From the NCBI GenBank assembly GCA_028023455.1, contig JAQFVV010006312.1, forward strand, positions 1,674,001-1,738,000: a stretch of DNA of 64,000 bases, written 5' to 3'. A program made the position numbers and the translations under genes. This stretch comes from Epiperipatus broadwayi (taxonomy: Eukaryota; Onychophora; Udeonychophora; Euonychophora; Peripatidae). This document shows, piece by piece, positions 59,290-64,000 of the stretch. The notes beneath the pieces are model-generated. The model was not told the DNA's origin and searched no databases. It saw only the letters and a program-made list of their open reading frames with translations. Within the stretch, counting starts at the first letter, position 1. Each line of letters starts with the position of its first letter.

Positions 59290-60090
59290 ATAATATGCTG
59301 TACGCAGACATAACTACTGATCCTCAGTCATCAACGCTAAATATGAGCAACAGTCGTGTGATGCAGCGATTCAAAAAATGGTAATTGGAACCCAATTTTT
59401 TTGACTTTCTCTTAAGGTTAAATCTCACTCTACCTATCTACTATTTCCTTAAATATCGCAGGTTTTACAACAAAATTGATGCTTTTTGTTCCTTGTGCCA
59501 CAGAGAAGAAGAAACGCAACAGCACCTATTCCACACCTGCACAGCTCTGACAAATACCCGAAAAATTTATGATTAACACACATACAGGGCCGGCGGAAGC
59601 GGGCATGCGGGCGCTGGCAGAAGGAGGCGCCATCACTGAGAGATTAGCATCTGAAAAAGAAGGCGTCATCCCTGACAGGGGCACCAAAATCAAATTTGCA
59701 TGCGGGCGCCTAGTACCCAGCGCCGGCTCTGCACACATAGACAAAATAACATCACATTTGATAACCTAATAGAGACACTCAGTAAAGGTTCAATACCGGA
59801 AGTCCATGCAGCAACTTTTTGTTTATATACTTTGTGCTGCTGCCTTGAAAACAATACCAGAAGGCATCCAGCCACATTCTCTAATAAGCTCAAACAACTG
59901 AAGGCAAGAGATGACAAAATTGCACACCCAGATTTATTTGCTGCTACATGGTCACTTAAAAACCCAAGACTGACTATAACCTCAAAAAAATCAAATGATT
60001 TTTGCTGTAACAAGAACAATTATTATTATTTTTTGTTTACATATCTCTTTTTCAACAATTTTTTAAACACCGCATTTGTGTATTGAATAG
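59290..60090 (+). pseudogene. LINE C-terminal fragment, interrupted by a MITE
   Basis: An open stretch reads FFDFLLRLNLTLPIYYFLKY then CSLCHREEETQQHLFHTC, the C-x-x-C...E-E-(T)-x-x-H-x-(F/L)-x-x-C zinc-knuckle-like tail found after the reverse transcriptase of CR1/Jockey/I-type LINEs. The 147-base MITE at 59585-59731 splits the frame. Beyond it the sequence continues with NLIETLSKGSIPEVHAATF and KLKQLKARDDKIAHPDLFAA to a stop near 60086. AATAAA at about 60298 may mark the element's 3' end. An in-frame stop near 59372 shows decay. The 5' part is absent, typical of truncated LINE insertions. Confidence 0.7.
59585..59731. mobile_element. hAT-type MITE, 147 bp, nested in LINE
   Basis: Starts CAGGGCCGGCGG and ends GCGCCGGCTCTG, terminal inverted repeats of about 12 bases with few mismatches. 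A perfect 8-bp target duplication, CACACATA, lies at 59577-59584 and 59732-59739. It is very G+C-rich for this window and non-coding. It is younger than the LINE it interrupts. Confidence 0.93.
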
Positions 60091-60339
60091 TCCAAAGGAT
60101 ATATTTAATTTAATCAAAAAGTATTTTAAACTGATGAACTAAAGTCTTAGACAATGAAAATAGAACATAGCAATCACACACTTTACAAGTTTACATTTAT
60201 CAGGTTCATTTGAACTGTACCAATAATAGCTATCTATTTGTTTCAAAGCTATGTAGTTTTTAACCATGTTCTTTCAACAATGTAACTTTTTATGAACAAT
60301 AAAGTTTTATTTGAAACACATATATTTATATATTGAAAT

Positions 60340-60815
60340 GTTTATTTTATAGCAGTGCGCGCACGGGGGGGGGGATATAAATTAAATTGCAATTTGTAAA
60401 TAATCATTTGATTGATTAAAAGTATTTAATTAGGAATTAATTATAATTAGAAAATTAGGTTAATAATTTTAGAAACATAAAATTAACATTAATGAAATTG
60501 TTTTGTGTGTGTATTCAAGCGTATTAAGCAGGATTATTTTTTAGGTACACAAAAATAAATACATATAGTCAAATTTTATTTAACTTAATTAATATGATGA
60601 CATATTCTATACAATTTTAATTGCTGTATAAAGTATTAAATATAATTAAAGATAAAAAGATAAAATACAAAATAATTATTTCAAAATTTTAATAATAAAA
60701 TAAAATATAATAAAACTTCATTAATAAAAATCATAACATTTAGCAAAGGCCTTTAGTCAAATCTTTGAAATTTAGTGTATAATTTATTAAAGTTATTCAT
60801 AGCTATTCTGTGAGA
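60340..60815. other. No gene recognised; poly-G tract
   Basis: A+T-rich except for a GCGCGCACGG(G)n tract at about 60355-60375. Confidence 0.5.
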
Positions 60816-60817
60816 TC

Positions 60818-62470
60818 CTAATTGGTCAACTTTGAGTGATATTTCAATTTCACCAACTTCATTATAGAGTACAATGATTCACAGCAATATATTGTATCAG
60901 CAATAGAAATTAGATGGCAAACAGCTTTCTTTAAGTGTGAATATTTTGATTCTGGCGTGAGAAATTCAATTAGAGAATTAGATTTGTAATTTATTTGCAA
61001 TCCCTGATCCTCTTTCATCTCTAATAACTCCAATTCACCAGCCACTTTACTGACAAGTATTATTTCAGAAATTGGAAATCCATTTTCATTAATATTACAA
61101 ATAAATGGGTTCACAAAATATGCAAATGTAGATTTAAAACATCTCAAATCTTTAAACCTACATTTGAGATTTGGTTGTAATCCTTCCAATTTTTCTTTAT
61201 AATCACTTAATTTTTTTCTTCTCTGATATTAATTATATTTGCTTTTACTCATGAAGAATGATTAAATATTTTGGATTTAAGATTAGGCACAAAAAGCCAA
61301 AGTTTAGCTCCAAAACTAAATACACTTTGTAACAAATCATGAATCATTTTTCCTTTTCTCGTAAAGCCAAATTAAATGTTTCCAAATGTTTTATAATGTC
61401 TGTAAGAAACATTAAGTCAAAAAACCAAGTTTCATTTTTTAATTCTGGGTATTTTTTTTATATTTCTTTCAAAAATGTTATGATAGGATTTAGGAGTTCC
61501 CCCAAACAGCTCAAAACATTGTAAGTTGACAGCCATCTTATAACAGACCAAAAGGAGAGATTATTGGCCAATTCATTTTTTTTTATCGTTTAACTGTTCT
61601 AAAAAGTTCTTAAATTGATGATGTGTTTTGGTATTTGTTCTAATTAAATTTACAATCAACAGAACAATCTTCCACACATTTTTGCATTTTATGTACTTTG
61701 CTATAAGATGCTGGCAGTTGTGCAGTGAAAAGGGACAAAGTGTGGAAATTTGGGATTGTTGTTTAAAAGAGAAATAAGATCTGGATTTATCTCTATCATT
61801 GCAGAAGACTATTAATCACAACACTTGCAAGTTTATACCTGTCTATTACCTCATTAGGCACATTTTGGACACCAATATTGCATTTTTGATATCAATACTT
61901 TTGTGAGTTGTTTCATCCTGAATGTTTGTAGACTCATCAAGATCTAAACTGAATGCAGTACAATTTTTCACATTGCACATCAAACTGTTTTCAACATTTT
62001 TACATTTCAGTAATAAGACACCTAGTTGTAAAGCATGATATAGGAACTTGTGTGATCAATTTATGCAAATTTGTATTACCTGGATCCAAACTTTAGCTTC
62101 TTCTAAGTTTCTTTGAATAAATTCTTCTTCTCCATATAAATGTTTGGCATAAACAACATTCCAAGCTACCAAAAAACTAGCTTTGTTGGCTCTGTCATCT
62201 TTGTCATCCTCATGACTAAAAAAAGGCAGTAGGTTTTGTTGCTTATGAAGACCTGATTGCAATGACTTAAATTTCTCTGTTCACAATTTTAAATTGTGTG
62301 GATATTGAGTTGAAAAGTGGAGATGATTTATTTCTAACTTTGTAGTTTGCAATTGTAACTTTACAAATAAGGCACAACAACTTTTCATTATTGTCAATAA
62401 AAGCAAATTTTTCTACCCATTCTTTCTGAAAGCCATTTTCTCGTTCGTATTTTTATTTTTTGATATTGTC
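60818..62470 (-). pseudogene. hAT transposase relic, GTF2IRD2/SPIN-like
   Basis: Minus-strand fragments in order: RENGFQKEWVEKFAFIDNN with CLICKVTIATTKLEINHLHF (62450-62330, degenerate N-terminal C-x-x-C finger); FLVAWNVVYAKHLYGEEEFI (62190-62120); KGKMIHDLLQSVFSFGAKLW (61350-61290, the 'LQ' helical region); and FKDLRCFKSTFAYFVNPF, LLEMKEDQGLQI, SKYSHLKKAVCHLISI and YCCESLYSIMKLVKLKYHS (61150-60830), the C-terminal hATC dimerisation block with its conserved C-E-(S/R)-x-F/Y-S. Stops and shifts separate them. The order and motifs match transposases that gave rise to GTF2IRD2 and ZBED-type genes. It is a different clade from the hAT at 16062-18700. No target duplication found. Confidence 0.8.
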
Positions 62471-63259
62471 TGAAGTAATGCTAACTAAAATTTAAGTAAA
62501 TTTATGTCCAAAGTCTGAAATACAAACAAAATACATAAATAAATAATTAATTAAAATTAAAATGTCTAAATATTAATTCTTGTTTTAAAAGATTTGTAAA
62601 TGGTGCAACAAATTGTCAAAGAAATGGAACATCTTAAAATAAAATAAAAATAATTTAGAATAATTATAAACAATTTTGGACTATATTTCTGGTCGATATT
62701 TTCCTGATAATTCTTAAACGTCTGTTTCATCATCATTTATCATCAAAATAGAAGCAACACAACTATATTAAACAAATGCTTTCCAGTTTTATTTTCAAGA
62801 GTTTTTTTTTATATAATGTTTAAAAAAAAACGTGAAAGTCGAAATAATTTTCTTAACCTGTACACATCTCTAGAAAGCTTGTACTTACACTGCAGAAAAA
62901 ATACACACCATAAACAAATTTAAATTGCTTAATAAAACAATCTACACATCAGATTTTTTTGAAAAAATATGAAACACATTTACATGATAGGAAAACTATC
63001 ACTGAAATATACAATCACAAAATTGCACAAATCATAAATATACACGTGATAACTCCATACACACATGTAGTAATTTTTATAAGATTAGATAGATATCATT
63101 AACTTCTAGTTTGCCAATATATTTGAAAATAATATGTACTTACATACATGATGTAATTTGTAATAAAATAAGTAACAAAAATGTTTGATAAAAATTTCTA
63201 TCATATTACAAATATTTGTACAATTAAAAAGAAATTCTGAAATAATAAAGAAAAAAAAC

Positions 63260-63365
63260 AGATTTCAACGGGAGCCACACTTAGCTTGACTAAGAGTTGC
63301 ATGCAGCTGTGAGAGCAGCATTTACCCACCATTGATATATAGGGTGGGTAAAATAACAAGTAAGC
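63260..63365 (-). mobile_element. Candidate 5' terminus of the hAT relic
   Basis: On the minus strand, CAATGGTGGGTAAATGC followed by CAGCTGCATGCAACTCTTAG resembles hAT ends of the CAGTGGTGGGCAA type with a nearby GCCGCATGCGGC-like motif. TTTACCCACC and GGTGGGTAAA form a 10-base inverted repeat across 63325-63357. The partner end was not found near 60300-60815. Confidence 0.35.
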
Positions 63366-63369
63366 ACAA

Positions 63370-64000
63370 TAAAACTTTTATATTTTATTTAGCTTTAACT
63401 GAATATTTTAACTTCTAATAAAATATATTCATTTGTAAATCTTTATCCTATAATTGAAAAATAAAACCTTTAGCTTATAATAGGTATGTTACGCTTTAAT
63501 AGATTCTGTTCAATTGTAAATTTTATCCTAGATTTGAGGCAGAAAATTCTTAATTCAACATAACTATTTTAAACTTTATTGTAAGGTTTCAATTAATAAA
63601 ATCTTTATTGCAGATGAATATAGATTGAATTTGGAGTACTAATTATTAATAAAAAAGATTGAAACTTGAGAAAATTTTATCTATTCATTTCAAAGTGTAA
63701 ACTGAAAAGTTTGCTATTGCAGTTTGATTAAAATGATCAGTCACCAATTTTAGGCATTGCAAGTTGAAGTGTCGACTATGCCAACTGATATGTACAGAGG
63801 CCAGATTTTTTTAAACCAGCTGTACATTTATTAATAAATTTTTTGAAAATAAATACAAACTTAAAAACTTAACAAAGAGATTATTAGTTGAATATATAAT
63901 ATTAGTACTTTAACTAGCAACCTGCTGGTTGTTTTCCATTTAATTAAATTGCATTTACAAGTATGGAATTTTATTATTTCATTTACAATTGTAATAATTT
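63370..64000. other. No gene recognised
   Basis: A+T-rich sequence to the end of the window, no feature supported. Confidence 0.5.

Noticed and set aside
59569-60086. Overlapping 66-128 codon ORFs on both strands near 59.6-60.0 kb as host genes
   Set aside because: They run through the MITE and the LINE fragment; the + frame after 59740 is explained as LINE coding sequence and the minus frames are shadows.

Overview
The window is A+T-rich, intron-rich eukaryotic DNA from an invertebrate animal with a large genome. It has TA, CA and AAT microsatellites, multi-kilobase introns, and remnants of many transposon classes. A chelicerate or a mollusc fits the desaturase sequence and repeat style, but I cannot settle the phylum from sequence alone.

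Only one host gene is clearly recognisable. It is an acyl-CoA delta-9 desaturase (stearoyl-CoA desaturase family) on the + strand, seen as two adjacent 3' exons (27054-27259 and 32247-32661) split by a 4,987-base intron. The exons with the start codon and first histidine box were not found. A second gene may begin at 38870-39243: a CpG-bearing promoter-like block, a 5' leader with short upstream ORFs, and a 61-base candidate first coding exon ending at a good splice donor. No later exon could be identified.

The rest is mostly mobile-element debris. 1-7560: a direct-repeat pair around a Gag-like relic. 9860-10345: piggyBac relic. 16062-18700: full-length decayed hAT element with 8-bp target duplication. 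21233-21815: Penelope-like reverse transcriptase. 22100-24450 and 28150-30950: two related RTE-like LINE relics. 35337-35464: retroposed tRNA-like sequence with 12-bp target duplication. 35840-36183: Merlin/IS1016 relic. 43703-44100 and 59585-59731: two small hAT MITEs with perfect 8-bp target duplications, the second nested in a LINE 3' end. 45129-45994: LTR-like block. 47024-47727: 325-bp tandem duplication. 50450-52790: LINE relic interrupted by SINE-like copies. 60818-62470: GTF2IRD2/ZBED-type hAT transposase relic.

The most interesting signal is a set of hammerhead ribozyme motifs inside repeats. A retrozyme-like element (56230-56765) has two direct repeats, each with a complete type I hammerhead; the predicted cleavage sites are 376 bases apart, and a 12-bp target duplication flanks the element. 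A separate SINE-like family (26671-26944, 50961-51230, 51380-51535, the inverted dimer 53310-54225, and 57700-58155) carries a minimal type I hammerhead whose helices I and III show compensatory changes between copies. A foldback element (24911-25090) and a palindrome (31325-31476) carry a hammerhead-like core and a hammerhead remnant. One copy lies in sense orientation about 200 bases before a desaturase exon.
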